Positions 1 to 8,393 of a stretch of 64,000 nucleotides of DNA are shown one piece after another. This DNA is from JAVVHH01 sp964613945 (lineage in GTDB: Bacteria > Pseudomonadota > Alphaproteobacteria > Acetobacterales > Acetobacteraceae), in assembly GCA_964613945.1 (NCBI GenBank), contig CAZTJC010000003.1, positions 1-64,000 of the forward strand, written 5' to 3'. Both the position numbers and the translations under genes were made by a program. Under the pieces are notes generated by a model that ran no database searches, was not told the origin of the DNA, and saw only the letters and a program-made list of their open reading frames with translations. The number at the start of each line of letters is the position of its first letter. Position 1 is the stretch's first letter.

Positions 1-482
1 TCCACCGCGAGCCAGATGCGGCCTTTGTCGATGTGACCGACGGCCGAGACCGGATGGATCGGCCCGATCGGCGCCGACTTGTCGAAGCCCTTGCCCCAAT
101 CCCAGGGGCGGCCGAGGTCCTTGGCGGCGTTTTGTAGGTCGCGCCGGGTCATGTCGAGGCCGATGCCGTAACCCCACACGTGGTCGAGCGCAGCCTCCGG
201 CGCGATGTCCCGCCCCGCCTTGCCGATGGCGACGATCAGTTCCGCCTCGTAGTGCAGGTTCGACGTCTCCGGCGGGTAGGCGATGCTTGCGCCGTCATCG
301 ACCACGGCGTCGGCCGGTTTGAGGAAGAAGAACGGCGGCTCGCGGTCCGGGTCCTTGCCCATCTCGCGGGCATGGGCGGCATAGTTGCGGCCAACGCAAA
401 AGATGCGACGCACCGGAAAGCGATCCGATGACCCGGCGACGGCGACGGATGGCGTGGGAGCCGGATCGATGACGAAATTCAT
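1..482 (-). CDS. Fumarylacetoacetate hydrolase family protein (3' end cut by window)
   Basis: The gene reads leftward off the window edge, so only about 160 N-terminal residues are visible. Seen: the chain opens MNFVIDPAPTPSV and contains FCVGRNYAAHAREMG, a FFLKP block and an HYEAELIV block, all characteristic of the FAH fold, where the E-x-E acids hold the catalytic divalent metal. Family knowledge: these enzymes hydrolyse C-C bonds of acylpyruvates such as fumarylpyruvate, or act as oxaloacetate decarboxylases. The spacing suits the short single-domain class close to fumarylpyruvate hydrolase; the exact substrate cannot be read. The ATG at 482 lies 25 bases downstream of the cupin stop, so both genes may share a transcript. 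Confidence 0.85.
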   Translation of the reverse strand, partial: MNFVIDPAPTPSVAVAGSSDRFPVRRIFCVGRNYAAHAREMGKDPDREPPFFFLKPADAVVDDGASIAYPPETSNLHYEAELIVAIGKAGRDIAPEAALDHVWGYGIGLDMTRRDLQNAAKDLGRPWDWGKGFDKSAPIGPIHPVSAVGHIDKGRIWLAV

Positions 483-506
483 AAGGAGCGAAGCCTCGGC
501 TGGAAG

Positions 507-857
507 TCAGATCTCCACTTTAACGACCGCGGTGGCTTTGTCGCCGGTATTGGGCGTGTCGGCGGGCTCGATCAGCATGAGATGCGTCTCCTCCTCCGCC
601 ACCGGGCGGTGCTCCACGCCGCGCGGCACCACGTAAAGCTCGCCGGGGCCAAGCCGCACCTCACCATCCCGCATCTGGATGGTGAGTGCGCCCTTCAGCA
701 CCAGGAACAAGTCATCCGTCTCCGGATGACTGTGCCACACGAACTCGCCCTGCACTTTGACCACCATGATGTCGTTGCCGTTGTAGTGGCCGACAATCTT
801 GGGCGACCAATGCTCGGTAACGGCCGCCAGTTTGGTCTCGAGCGAGATCGCTGGCAT
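507..857 (-). CDS. Cupin domain protein, 116 aa
   Basis: A small single-domain cupin. Seen: the first cupin motif has H42 and H44 in WHSHPETDD followed by FLVLKGALTI, and the second is GELYVVPRGVEHRP with H83, so a metal site is probably intact. Small stand-alone cupins of this type include mannose-6-phosphate isomerase-like and dioxygenase-like proteins, and the sequence does not decide between them. It sits 3 bases after the phaB-type gene and 24 bases before the FAH hydrolase, so the three are probably co-transcribed. A role in the same catabolic route is inference from position only. Confidence 0.85.
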   Translation of the reverse strand: MPAISLETKLAAVTEHWSPKIVGHYNGNDIMVVKVQGEFVWHSHPETDDLFLVLKGALTIQMRDGEVRLGPGELYVVPRGVEHRPVAEEETHLMLIEPADTPNTGDKATAVVKVEI

Positions 858-860
858 GGC

Positions 861-1583
861 TTAGTACATGTGCTGCCCACCGTTGATCGACAGCGTCGAC
901 CCGGTGATGAAATCGCCCTCCTCGGCAGTCAGGAAGCAGACGCCGCGCGCGATGTCGGTGGCCTGACCCAAGCGGCCGCGCGGGATGCGGGCGATGATCT
1001 TCTGCAACACGTCGGCCGGCACGGCACGCACCATCTCCGTATCGACATAGCCGGGGGCGATCGCGTTGACGGTGATGCCGAAGCGCGCGCCCTCCTGGGC
1101 CAGCGCCTTGGTGAAACCGTGAATGCCGGACTTGGCGGCGGCGTAGTTGACCTGGCCATACTGCCCGGCCTGGCCGTTGATGCTGCCGATGTTGACGATG
1201 CGGCCGAACTTGGCGGCGCGCATGCCCTCAAAGGTCAGCTTGCACAGGTTGAAGCAGGAGCCGAGGTTGGTGTCGATCACCGCATCCCACATGTCGCGGC
1301 TCTGCTTGGCGATGGTCGCGTCGCGCGTAATGCCGGCATTGTTGACCAGGATCTCGATCGGTCCGTGCTCGGACTCGATCTGCTTGACCGCCGCCTCGCA
1401 CGCCGCAAAATCGCTGGCGTCGAACTGGATCGTTGCAATTCCGGTCGCGCTGGTGAAGGCCTCCGCCGCCGCAGTGTTGCCGGCGTAGCTGGCGACTACG
1501 GTGCGCCCGGCCTCCTTGAGTGACGTGCTGATCGCTTCGCCGATGCCGCGTGTTCCGCCGGTGACTAGAGCCACTCGTGCCAT
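861..1583 (-). CDS. phaB: Acetoacetyl-CoA reductase (SDR family)
   Basis: A 240-residue classical short-chain dehydrogenase. Seen: NADP-binding TGGTRGIG at residues 8-15, NNAG at 81-84, and catalytic S134, Y147 and K151 in NIGSINGQAGQYGQVNYAAAK. The GSINGQ.GQ.GQ.NY pattern and the C-terminal ITGSTLSINGGQHMY are typical of PhaB, which reduces acetoacetyl-CoA to (R)-3-hydroxybutyryl-CoA for polyhydroxybutyrate synthesis. No phaA or phaC is nearby; the neighbours are a cupin and an FAH hydrolase, so a different 3-oxoacyl substrate is possible. The start is the ATG at 1583. Confidence 0.85.
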   Translation of the reverse strand: MARVALVTGGTRGIGEAISTSLKEAGRTVVASYAGNTAAAEAFTSATGIATIQFDASDFAACEAAVKQIESEHGPIEILVNNAGITRDATIAKQSRDMWDAVIDTNLGSCFNLCKLTFEGMRAAKFGRIVNIGSINGQAGQYGQVNYAAAKSGIHGFTKALAQEGARFGITVNAIAPGYVDTEMVRAVPADVLQKIIARIPRGRLGQATDIARGVCFLTAEEGDFITGSTLSINGGQHMY

Positions 1584-1635
1584 ATTTTTATCCTCCCGTT
1601 AACGATCTTACTGTTCAGTGTTTCACGTCGGAGCG

Positions 1636-2730
1636 CTACCCCTCCGGTGCAGCCGCATTCACGAGGTCCGGCGCCGTCGATGGCGGGAAATCGGTGCGCT
1701 GGTCGGGCATCGCCCGCTTGCCGCGCTGCGCCGGCGACAACTCCTGCGCGCGGCCAGTCGCCAACGCGCGCTCGATGGCGGCCAGGATGCGCACGTCGAA
1801 CAACCCCTCCTCGCCATCCGGCTCCGGCTCCCGATTCTCGAGAATGCAGTCGGAGAAATAGGCGGTCTCGCCCGCGAACTGGTCGATCGCCCGGAAGTCG
1901 GTCTCGGTCGTGCTGCCATCGACCGTCAGCGCATGATGCAGCCCGCCCTGCAGCGTGTAGCCCGGCGACACCCGAAGCGTGCCCTCATCGCCGACGATCC
2001 GGTATTCATCGACGCTCTCCAGCCCGTAGGCCACCGTGAACTGCGCCAGCCGGTCCTCCGGGAAGCGCATGGTGACGCTGACCGTGTCATGGAAGCCGAA
2101 GCCGCGCGTTTCCGTGCCCCAGGCCATGATCTCGGTCGGCTCGGCATGGAACAGGTTGCGCACCGCGTTGATCGGGTACGTGCCCATGTCCGGCACCGGG
2201 CCGGACCAGTAGCCGTTCTGCGCCCGATGATTGCCGTCCTCGACCTGCTGCGTGAAGGTCGAGCTGAACGTCGACAAGCGGCCGAGGGCGCCGCTCTGGG
2301 CGATGCGGATCGCCTCCAGCGTTCCAGGCTCGAAATGCAGGCGATAGGCCAGCATCAGCTTGGCGCGGCCGCGGCGGGCGGCGTCGATGATGGCGCGGCA
2401 ATCCTCCTCGGACGTCGCCATCGGCTTTTCCAGCAGGACGTGGATGCCACGCTCCAGCGCCGGAACCGCGAACTGGCGATGCTGGTCGTTCGGCAGCGCC
2501 AGGTAGATCGCGTCAAACCCGCCGCTGTCGAGCGCGGCCAGGTAGGCGTCGTAGTGATAGGCCCGTTCGATGCCGTACTGGCGACCGAGCGTCTCGGCCT
2601 TGGTGCTGTCGCCGGTGATGATGGCGGTCAGCACGGAATTCCCGGTCTGTTTCACGCCGGGCATGAAGGCAGCCTGGCTGATCCAGCCGGCACCGACGAC
2701 GGCATAGCGGATTTTCTTGTCTGTTTTCAT
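1636..2730 (-). CDS. Gfo/Idh/MocA family oxidoreductase
   Basis: 364 residues. Seen: an N-terminal Rossmann fold with VVGAGWISQAAFMPG (residues 11-25), the family's EKP motif at 101-103 (VLLEKPMATSEED) and a C-terminal alpha/beta dimerisation domain. Members are NAD(P)-dependent dehydrogenases of sugars, inositols or glucose-fructose type substrates. The closest feel is the glucose-6-phosphate/1,5-anhydrofructose reductase-like group, but the substrate cannot be fixed. It lies 53 bases upstream of phaB and 35 bases downstream of an SDR gene in a leftward five-gene run. Start ATG at 2730, stop TAG. Confidence 0.85.
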   Translation of the reverse strand: MKTDKKIRYAVVGAGWISQAAFMPGVKQTGNSVLTAIITGDSTKAETLGRQYGIERAYHYDAYLAALDSGGFDAIYLALPNDQHRQFAVPALERGIHVLLEKPMATSEEDCRAIIDAARRGRAKLMLAYRLHFEPGTLEAIRIAQSGALGRLSTFSSTFTQQVEDGNHRAQNGYWSGPVPDMGTYPINAVRNLFHAEPTEIMAWGTETRGFGFHDTVSVTMRFPEDRLAQFTVAYGLESVDEYRIVGDEGTLRVSPGYTLQGGLHHALTVDGSTTETDFRAIDQFAGETAYFSDCILENREPEPDGEEGLFDVRILAAIERALATGRAQELSPAQRGKRAMPDQRTDFPPSTAPDLVNAAAPEG

Positions 2731-2764
2731 AGGGGCTCATCGCGGCGTGACGCCGCGGGTTGCC

Positions 2765-3514
2765 TCACGCCGCCAGATAACCGCCGTCGACGGCGAGGCT
2801 CTGGCCGGTGATGTAGGCGCTGGCGTCGCTGGCCAAAAAGATCGCCGCGCCGATGATGTCGGGGTCGCGGCCGAAGCGGCCCATCGGCGTCTGCCCGAGC
2901 AGCCGGGTCGACAGCGCCTCGTTGGCGATCATCCCGGCAGTGAGATCCGTCTCGAAATAACCGGGGGCGATGCAGTTCACCCGCACGCCCTTGGTCGCCC
3001 AATCCAGCGCCAGCGCCTTGGTCATCAGCTCGAGTCCGCCCTTGGTCGCGCAATACGGCACCGACCGTCGCAGCCCGACATGGCCGGCGACCGAGCTGAT
3101 GTTGATGACCGAGCCGCGCCCGGCGCTCACCATGCTGCCGCCGATGTGCTTGGCGCACAGAAAGATGCCGGTGAGGTTGATGCCCACGATGTGCTGCCAC
3201 TCGTCGAGCGTCGTGGTCTCGATCGGCTTGTAGATCGGGTTCACGCCGGCATTGTTGACCAGGATGTCGATTCGGCCGAACCGCGCCAGCGCCGCGTCGC
3301 GCAACGCGATCACGTCGCTTTCCACCGCGACGTCGCCGAGATGAGCCATCGCGTCGGGACCGAGTTCGGCGGCGGTGGCGTCCAGCGTCGCGGCGGTGCG
3401 TCCGGTGACCACCACGCTGGCACCCTGCTGAGCCAGTCCACGGGCGATGGCGCGGCCGAGGCCGCGGCCGCCCCCGGTCACGATGGCCACTTTTCCGGCT
3501 AGGTCGAAGCTCAC
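2765..3514 (-). CDS. SDR family oxidoreductase (gluconate 5-dehydrogenase-like)
   Basis: 249 residues of classical SDR architecture. Seen: TGGGRGLGRAIA cofactor motif near residue 13, NNAG at 87-90, catalytic serine in INISSVAG (140-141), Y154 and K158 in YCATKGG, and a C-terminal TGQSLAVDGGYLA. The enzyme probably oxidises or reduces a polyol, sugar acid or 3-hydroxyacyl substrate; gluconate 5-dehydrogenase and 3-oxoacyl-ACP reductase are the usual automatic labels. The start is GTG at 3514, preceded on the coding strand by a GGGGAA element. It heads the leftward run that includes the Gfo/Idh oxidoreductase, which suggests sugar metabolism (inference). Confidence 0.8.
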   Translation of the reverse strand: MSFDLAGKVAIVTGGGRGLGRAIARGLAQQGASVVVTGRTAATLDATAAELGPDAMAHLGDVAVESDVIALRDAALARFGRIDILVNNAGVNPIYKPIETTTLDEWQHIVGINLTGIFLCAKHIGGSMVSAGRGSVINISSVAGHVGLRRSVPYCATKGGLELMTKALALDWATKGVRVNCIAPGYFETDLTAGMIANEALSTRLLGQTPMGRFGRDPDIIGAAIFLASDASAYITGQSLAVDGGYLAA

Positions 3515-3560
3515 GGCGCGTTTCCCCTGGTTTTGTTACCCAGAGCGTTAGCCCAGGTGA

Positions 3561-4058
3561 CTAGACCGGGTCGATACGGATCGCCGTGAGCCCGGCGGCC
3601 AGGAGCGCCAGCAGATCCGGCAAGGCGAGCGCAACGCAGCCTTCCGTGGGAGCGTAGTCCGGGCGTGCGACGTGCAGAAAGATCGCGCTGCCCTGCCGGC
3701 GCAGGACCGGCGCGTCATTCCAGCCCAGCACGCCGATGACGTCGTAGACGGAGTCGCCGCGCCAGAGCTCTTCGTGCCGGCCATCATACGGCAAGCGGAC
3801 CGGCTGGTTGTATGCCCGGTCGGCCGGGTCGTCGCACCAGCCGTCATGCGGGGCGAGCGGCATGAGCGGCACCGCGCATTTCGGGCGAGCGACGCGGTCG
3901 GCGCGGTAGAGTACGCGGCGCAGCGGCAGCGTGGCGATCGGGGTGCCGCCGTCGCCCTCCTGCTTGTGCGGCACCCGGCCGCCTTTGCCGATCGCCGCCC
4001 GGAAGATCGACGCCCCGAGCCGCAGAAAGCCGTCCGCGCCCAGAACCGCTTCGCTCAC
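3561..4058 (-). CDS. L,D-transpeptidase (YkuD/ErfK-like) catalytic domain protein
   Basis: 165 residues from a GTG at 4058 that overlaps the upstream gene's TGA by GTGA. Seen: a compact YkuD-type domain with WCDDPADRAYN, YDVIGVLGWN and the catalytic block FLHVARPDYAPTEGCVAL, giving H129 and nucleophile C141. In canonical L,D-transpeptidases the signature is SHGC[IV]R; here it is TEGCVAL without the arginine, as in a recognised short subfamily. No signal peptide is evident, which is odd for a peptidoglycan cross-linker. The reading frame stays open further upstream, but that stretch is a shadow of the neighbour. It follows ribA and a small conserved gene, apparently as one transcript. Confidence 0.8.
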   Translation of the reverse strand: MSEAVLGADGFLRLGASIFRAAIGKGGRVPHKQEGDGGTPIATLPLRRVLYRADRVARPKCAVPLMPLAPHDGWCDDPADRAYNQPVRLPYDGRHEELWRGDSVYDVIGVLGWNDAPVLRRQGSAIFLHVARPDYAPTEGCVALALPDLLALLAAGLTAIRIDPV

Positions 4059-4600
4059 GCCAGGCCTTTTTCGGCCAACTGGCTGCGCTGCCACTCGAGG
4101 GCGGCACTCTGGTAAGCGGCGGCGCCGTTCTGCACGATAGCGGTATTGGGTGCATCCAGCCCCGGCGAGCGCAGGAACTCTGGCTCCGCCGTCGCGAGTG
4201 TCGTGTAGGCACCGTTTGTCGTGGTGCCAGGCGTCACCGGCTCGACCCCGGCTTCCGACCCGGTCTGCAACATGCCGGCTGGGACCGGCGGGCGCGACAG
4301 ATCCGGTTTCATCTTGATAATGGCTTCGAACACGCTCATCAGCCCGGCGCCGATGACCCCGAGCGGTCCACCCAGCAACCCGGCCCCGGCCACCCGGATC
4401 GGCGCCGGCAGGGCTTCGCTCGTCGCTGCCCGGTAAATCATGCCTACCACCGGCATATGTTGCAGGGGGTTGAGCGCGTGCATCATGTCCGCGCGCGACA
4501 CGTCCAGCGCCTCCGGCCAGCCGCCGCCGGGCCCAGCGGCTTCGCTGCCGGTGCTGGCTGCCACGCCGTTGTCTCTGGGTCCGGAGGTTGGAAGGATCAT
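4055..4600 (-). CDS. Conserved hypothetical protein, 181 aa
   Basis: No family recognised. Seen: a polar, Gly/Pro-rich N-terminus, then a glycine-rich, weakly hydrophobic stretch around residues 65-90 (AGLLGGPLGVIGAGLMSVFEAI) that could be one membrane or amphipathic segment, and a C-terminus ending in QLAEKGLA. Its TGA overlaps the GTG of the L,D-transpeptidase, which argues for translational coupling and for the gene being real. The ATG at 4600 is preferred; a TTG two codons upstream and an internal ATG pair near residue 38 are alternatives. Position between ribA and a cell-wall enzyme suggests an envelope role, which is inference only. Confidence 0.6.
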   Translation of the reverse strand: MILPTSGPRDNGVAASTGSEAAGPGGGWPEALDVSRADMMHALNPLQHMPVVGMIYRAATSEALPAPIRVAGAGLLGGPLGVIGAGLMSVFEAIIKMKPDLSRPPVPAGMLQTGSEAGVEPVTPGTTTNGAYTTLATAEPEFLRSPGLDAPNTAIVQNGAAAYQSAALEWQRSQLAEKGLA

Positions 4601-4635
4601 AGGCAATCAACGAGCAAGAGGCGTGCCAGTTTTGA

Positions 4636-5802
4636 CTACAACAGATGCCCGAAGCGGCGGGCCTTGGTGGCGAGGTAGTGGTCGTTGACTCCGTTCGGCG
4701 GAATTACCAGCTCGGCCCGAGCCTCGACGTTGATCCCGCAGGCGGCCAGCGCGGCCAGCTTGTCCGGATTGTTGGTCAGCAGGCGGATGCGATGCAGGCC
4801 GAGCTGTTCGAGCATGGTCGCGGCCACCAGGAAGTTGCGTTCGTCGGCCTGCCAGCCGAGGGCGCGATTGGCGTCCACGGTGTCGAGCCCGCGATCCTGC
4901 AGCGTATAGGCCCGCAGCTTGCTGGCCAGGCCAATGCCGCGCCCCTCCTGCGCCAGGTATAGCAACACGCCCGCCCCTTCCGCGGCGATGCGCTCCAGCG
5001 CCGCGTGCAGTTGCGGACCGCAGTCGCAGCGCAGGCTGCCGAGCAAGTCGCCGGTGAAACATTCCGAATGTAACCGGACCAGCGGAGCCGGGTCTCCCGC
5101 CTGTGCGGTGGCCGGGTCGCCGATGACGATGGCGAGGTGCTCGATTCCCGCATCCGGCCCCCGGAACGCGACCACCCGGGTATCGGCGCTGACGGCCAGC
5201 GGAACACTGGCCTCCGCGACGATGCGCAGGGAGGACGCGACGGCATTGGGATAGGCGAGCACGTCGGCAGCGTCGACCGCCAGAAGACCCAACTCCGCCG
5301 CGCCTTCGACGGCACCGCGCGAGGCCGGGGCAGCGATCGAGGCGGGGAGCAACCGCGCCAGCTTGGCCAGCGCCAGCGCCGCGGCAGCCAGCGGTGGCGT
5401 CGCCGCGAGTTCCGGCGGCTCGGCCAGCAACTGGGCGGCCGTCGGGTCGGCGATGCCGCGCAGCACGGCCGGGTCCAGCAGTCCGGCGGTGCGGAACGCG
5501 ACCGCGACCGTATCGGACGGATCCGGCGCGGCCACCGGCCGACGCAGCAACGCCGCCGCCCGGACGGGCGCGAGCAACAAGACCGGCGCGGCACCCGTCA
5601 ACGCCGCCAGGTCGGCCAGCCCGGGCGCGCTGGCCGTTTCGGCCGCGAGCACGACAACCGGGTTGTCCCCGCGCAGCAGCACCGGCGTGCCGCGGCGAAG
5701 CTCGGCAATGGCACGGTGAACGCTCCGCACGCGCAGCATGTCGGAGTCAACGGCGCTGTGCGAAACGGTGGAAGAGATGGTCGATCCTAGCTCAGGCGGC
5801 AT
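4636..5802 (-). CDS. ribA: GTP cyclohydrolase II with degenerate N-terminal domain
   Basis: First step of riboflavin synthesis: GTP to 2,5-diamino-6-ribosylamino-4-pyrimidinone phosphate. Seen: the C-terminal half holds the RibA core, with the zinc-cysteine block SECFTGDLLGSLRCDCG, the QEGRGIGLASKLRAY loop, DTVDANRALG and the LLTNNPDK motif. The N-terminal ~190 residues are Ala/Leu-rich and occupy the place of a RibB (DHBP synthase) domain in bifunctional RibBA, yet I cannot find the acidic RibB active-site motifs, so it is probably non-catalytic. ATG at 5802 is chosen; the frame extends 12 codons to a TTG at 5838. It is divergent from the response regulator at 6029. Confidence 0.88.
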   Translation of the reverse strand: MPPELGSTISSTVSHSAVDSDMLRVRSVHRAIAELRRGTPVLLRGDNPVVVLAAETASAPGLADLAALTGAAPVLLLAPVRAAALLRRPVAAPDPSDTVAVAFRTAGLLDPAVLRGIADPTAAQLLAEPPELAATPPLAAAALALAKLARLLPASIAAPASRGAVEGAAELGLLAVDAADVLAYPNAVASSLRIVAEASVPLAVSADTRVVAFRGPDAGIEHLAIVIGDPATAQAGDPAPLVRLHSECFTGDLLGSLRCDCGPQLHAALERIAAEGAGVLLYLAQEGRGIGLASKLRAYTLQDRGLDTVDANRALGWQADERNFLVAATMLEQLGLHRIRLLTNNPDKLAALAACGINVEARAELVIPPNGVNDHYLATKARRFGHLL

Positions 5803-5886
5803 CGTGCCGGTTCTATGGGGCAGCGGGGTGTTTGGCAAAGCAGGGCTGAGCCGTTCACACGTCGCACTTGCTCGCGAAAATGTGAG

Positions 5887-5904
5887 TCAGCACAGTGTGG
5901 CTGA
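5887..5904. repeat. Short imperfect inverted repeat in ribA/regulator divergent spacer
   Basis: TCAGC-ACA-G-TGT-G-GCTGA forms two arms with one bulged G. It lies in the 226-base spacer between ribA and the OmpR-type regulator, nearer ribA. A second small palindrome GCGCT-CGT-AGCGC is at 5998-6010, just ahead of the regulator's ribosome binding site. Either could be an operator for the divergent promoters. Both are short enough to occur by chance, and no convincing promoter boxes or flavin riboswitch were recognised in this spacer. Confidence 0.25.
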
Positions 5905-6028
5905 ACTGAGTTGAGATCGTGACCAGAGCGTTCAACCCTTTGAGACCTGCCGTATGTCGCGCCATTAACGGTCGAGCATGGTAAGTGTAACGAAGCGGCG
6001 CTCGTAGCGCGTACAAGAGAGAGTACTT

Positions 6029-6745
6029 ATGGCGGGTGAGCGGCCAGTATTAATCGTAGACGACGACGCTATCCTGCGCGAGACGCTGGTCGAGCAACTC
6101 GAGCTCGACGGCGAATTCTCAGCGGCGCAAGCGGCCTCCGTCAGTGAGGCGGAGGCGATGGTGACCGGACGGGATGCGCGGTTCGACGCCGTGATCCTGG
6201 ATGTCGGCTTGCCTGACGGTGATGGACGGGATTTCTGCGCCAGCTTGCGAAAGCAAGGGCTTCGGATGCCGATCATCATGCTAACGGGCTCGGACGACGA
6301 GGCCGACGTGGTGCGCGGCCTCGATGCCGGAGCGAACGACTACATCGCCAAGCCGTTCCGACTGGCAGAGTTGCTGGCCCGGTTGCGGGCGCAGATGCGC
6401 ATCTTCGAGAACAGCGAGGATGCCGTGTTCACCATCGGGCCATACACGTTCCGGCCCAGCGCCAAGCTGCTGCAGGAGCCGGTGAAGAATCGCCGCATTC
6501 GCCTCACCGAGAAGGAGGCGGCGATCCTCAAGTTCCTGTATCGCGCCGGAACACGACCGGTCGCCCGGCAGGTGCTGCTGAACGAGGTGTGGGGCTACAA
6601 CGCCAACGTCACGACGCACACGCTCGAGACGCACATCTACCGGCTGCGGCAGAAGATTGAGCCCGACCCAGGTAACGCCCGGTTGCTGGTGACCGAGGGC
6701 GGAGGCTACCGGCTTGATCCGGTAGGCGTGGTGACCGCGGCCTAG
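6029..6745 (+). CDS. OmpR/PhoB-family response regulator (orphan)
   Basis: 238 residues. Seen: N-terminal receiver domain with the acidic pair in LIVDDDAIL, phosphoacceptor D58 in VILDVGLPDGDG, the LTGSDDEADVV segment and the conserved lysine in DYIAKPF; then a winged-helix domain from about residue 135 with RLTEKEAAILKFLY and THTLETHIYRLRQKIE. It should bind DNA as a phosphorylated dimer. No histidine kinase is adjacent, so its partner is elsewhere. A purine-rich GAGAGA lies upstream of the ATG. Three bases separate it from the GMC oxidoreductase, but functional linkage is unproven. Confidence 0.9.
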   Translation: MAGERPVLIVDDDAILRETLVEQLELDGEFSAAQAASVSEAEAMVTGRDARFDAVILDVGLPDGDGRDFCASLRKQGLRMPIIMLTGSDDEADVVRGLDAGANDYIAKPFRLAELLARLRAQMRIFENSEDAVFTIGPYTFRPSAKLLQEPVKNRRIRLTEKEAAILKFLYRAGTRPVARQVLLNEVWGYNANVTTHTLETHIYRLRQKIEPDPGNARLLVTEGGGYRLDPVGVVTAA

Positions 6746-6748
6746 CCC

Positions 6749-8347
6749 ATGGAGCAGTGCGACGTTCTCGTCATCGGCGGCGGGACTGCCGGCTGCATCA
6801 TGGCTGCCCGCCTGTCGGAGGACCCGACAACCCGTGTGATCCTGCTTGAAGCGGGGCCTCCGGACCGGGATCCCTGGATCCATATCCCGGCAGGATACGC
6901 CCGCCTGTTCGCATCGGGTCGCTACGACTGGAAATTCGCCACCGAGCCGGAAGCCGAGTTGGGCGGCCGCAGCGTCAACTGGCCGCGCGGCCGCGTGCTC
7001 GGCGGTTCCGGCAGCATCAACGGCTTGGTGTTCCTGCGCGGTTCGCCGCACGATTATGACCGCTGGGCCCAGGCCGGCGCACGTGGCTGGTCGTATCAGG
7101 ACGTCTTGCCGACGTTCAAGCGGATCGAGAACTGGACCGGCCCGGCCAGCGAGCATCGCGGCACGGACGGACCGATCACGGTGAGCGAGCCCGCGAAACT
7201 TTCCCTCGGGGCTGCAGCGTTCATCGAGGCCGCCGTGGCCTGCGGCATCCCGCTGCATCGCGACATCAATGCCGATAGTATCGAGGGCGTGGCGCCGATC
7301 CAGATGAACGTGCGGGCCGGGTTCCGGCGGAGCACGGCCCAAGCCTATCTCAAGCCGGCGCGCGGACGGCCAAACCTGCGCGTGCTGACCGGCATCGATG
7401 TCACCAAGCTGTTGATCGAGGACGGCCGGGCGGTCGGCTGCACGGCCCGACGAGCCGATGGCAGCACGGCCGAATTCCGTGCCGCTCGCGAGGTGGTGCT
7501 GAGCGCCGGGTCGATCATGAGTCCGAAACTGCTGATGCTGTCAGGCATCGGCGATGGCGCGGCGTTGCAGGAGCTCGGCATCCCCGTGGTGCACTCGCTG
7601 CCCGGCGTGGGGCAGAACCTGCAGGATCACCTGATCACGCGCTTCGGCTTCCGCACCAAGCCGGCTGGCACGCTGAACGAGCTGACCGCCACGCGCATCA
7701 AGATGGCGGCGATGGCGCTCGGCTATGCCGTCACTCGTCGGGGACCCATGGCGGTGGGCGCGACGGAGGCGACGCTGTTCGCCAAGGTCACACCCGGCAG
7801 CGACGAGGCGGAGGTGCAGTTTCAGTTCATCAACTTCAGCCTCACCCCCGGCCGCGGCTACGAGTTGCCGAAGCACCCGGGCTTCATGTTCAATTTCGGC
7901 CAGTGCCGCCCGGACAGCCGCGGCTCCCTGACCCTGCGCAGCGCCGACCCGGGCGACAAGCCTGTCATTCGTGCCAACTACCTGTCGCACCCGAACGACC
8001 AGCACGTCATGCTCGAGGGCAGCCGCCTTGCGCGTCGCCTGGGACGGACGGCGCCGTTCTCCGACTTCGTGCTCGAAGAGATGCAGCCATCGCCGGACAT
8101 CATCGGCGACGATGCGATGCTCGACTACATCCGTGAAACCGGGACCACGGTGTACCATCCCTGCGGTACCTGCCGGATGGGCACCGATCCCGCCGCCGTC
8201 GTCGACCCGGCGTTGCGCGTCCACGGTGTGACCGGATTGCGGATCGCCGACGCCTCGGTGATGCCGCTGGTGCCGAGTTCTAACATTCAGCCAGCGGTGA
8301 TGATGATCGCCGAGCGGGCGGCCGCGATGATGAAAGCGTCGGCGTGA
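6749..8347 (+). CDS. GMC-family FAD oxidoreductase (choline/alcohol dehydrogenase type)
   Basis: 532 residues. Seen: FAD-binding VIGGGTAGCIMAARLS at the N-terminus, the GMC signature around residues 80-95 (WPRGRVLGGSGSINGLVFLRG split over FAD contact loops), AGSIMSPKLLMLSGIG, and the C-terminal active-site region YHPCGTCRMG and SSNIQPAVMMIAERAA. Family members oxidise alcohols including choline, aliphatic alcohols and polyethylene glycol, passing electrons to quinone or oxygen. No betaine aldehyde dehydrogenase is present, so a primary alcohol is as likely as choline. It sits 3 bases after the response regulator and ends before the AT-rich cysH leader. Confidence 0.88.
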   Translation: MEQCDVLVIGGGTAGCIMAARLSEDPTTRVILLEAGPPDRDPWIHIPAGYARLFASGRYDWKFATEPEAELGGRSVNWPRGRVLGGSGSINGLVFLRGSPHDYDRWAQAGARGWSYQDVLPTFKRIENWTGPASEHRGTDGPITVSEPAKLSLGAAAFIEAAVACGIPLHRDINADSIEGVAPIQMNVRAGFRRSTAQAYLKPARGRPNLRVLTGIDVTKLLIEDGRAVGCTARRADGSTAEFRAAREVVLSAGSIMSPKLLMLSGIGDGAALQELGIPVVHSLPGVGQNLQDHLITRFGFRTKPAGTLNELTATRIKMAAMALGYAVTRRGPMAVGATEATLFAKVTPGSDEAEVQFQFINFSLTPGRGYELPKHPGFMFNFGQCRPDSRGSLTLRSADPGDKPVIRANYLSHPNDQHVMLEGSRLARRLGRTAPFSDFVLEEMQPSPDIIGDDAMLDYIRETGTTVYHPCGTCRMGTDPAAVVDPALRVHGVTGLRIADASVMPLVPSSNIQPAVMMIAERAAAMMKASA

Positions 8348-8393
8348 GCATCTTCGGTAGGAGAATTCTTCCTTCTTCTAGCCCAGACTTGTA

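Noticed and set aside
5839..6028. Flavin (FMN) riboswitch or other leader RNA upstream of ribA
   Set aside because: No RFN-like conserved segments seen on the minus strand; only short inverted repeats are present.
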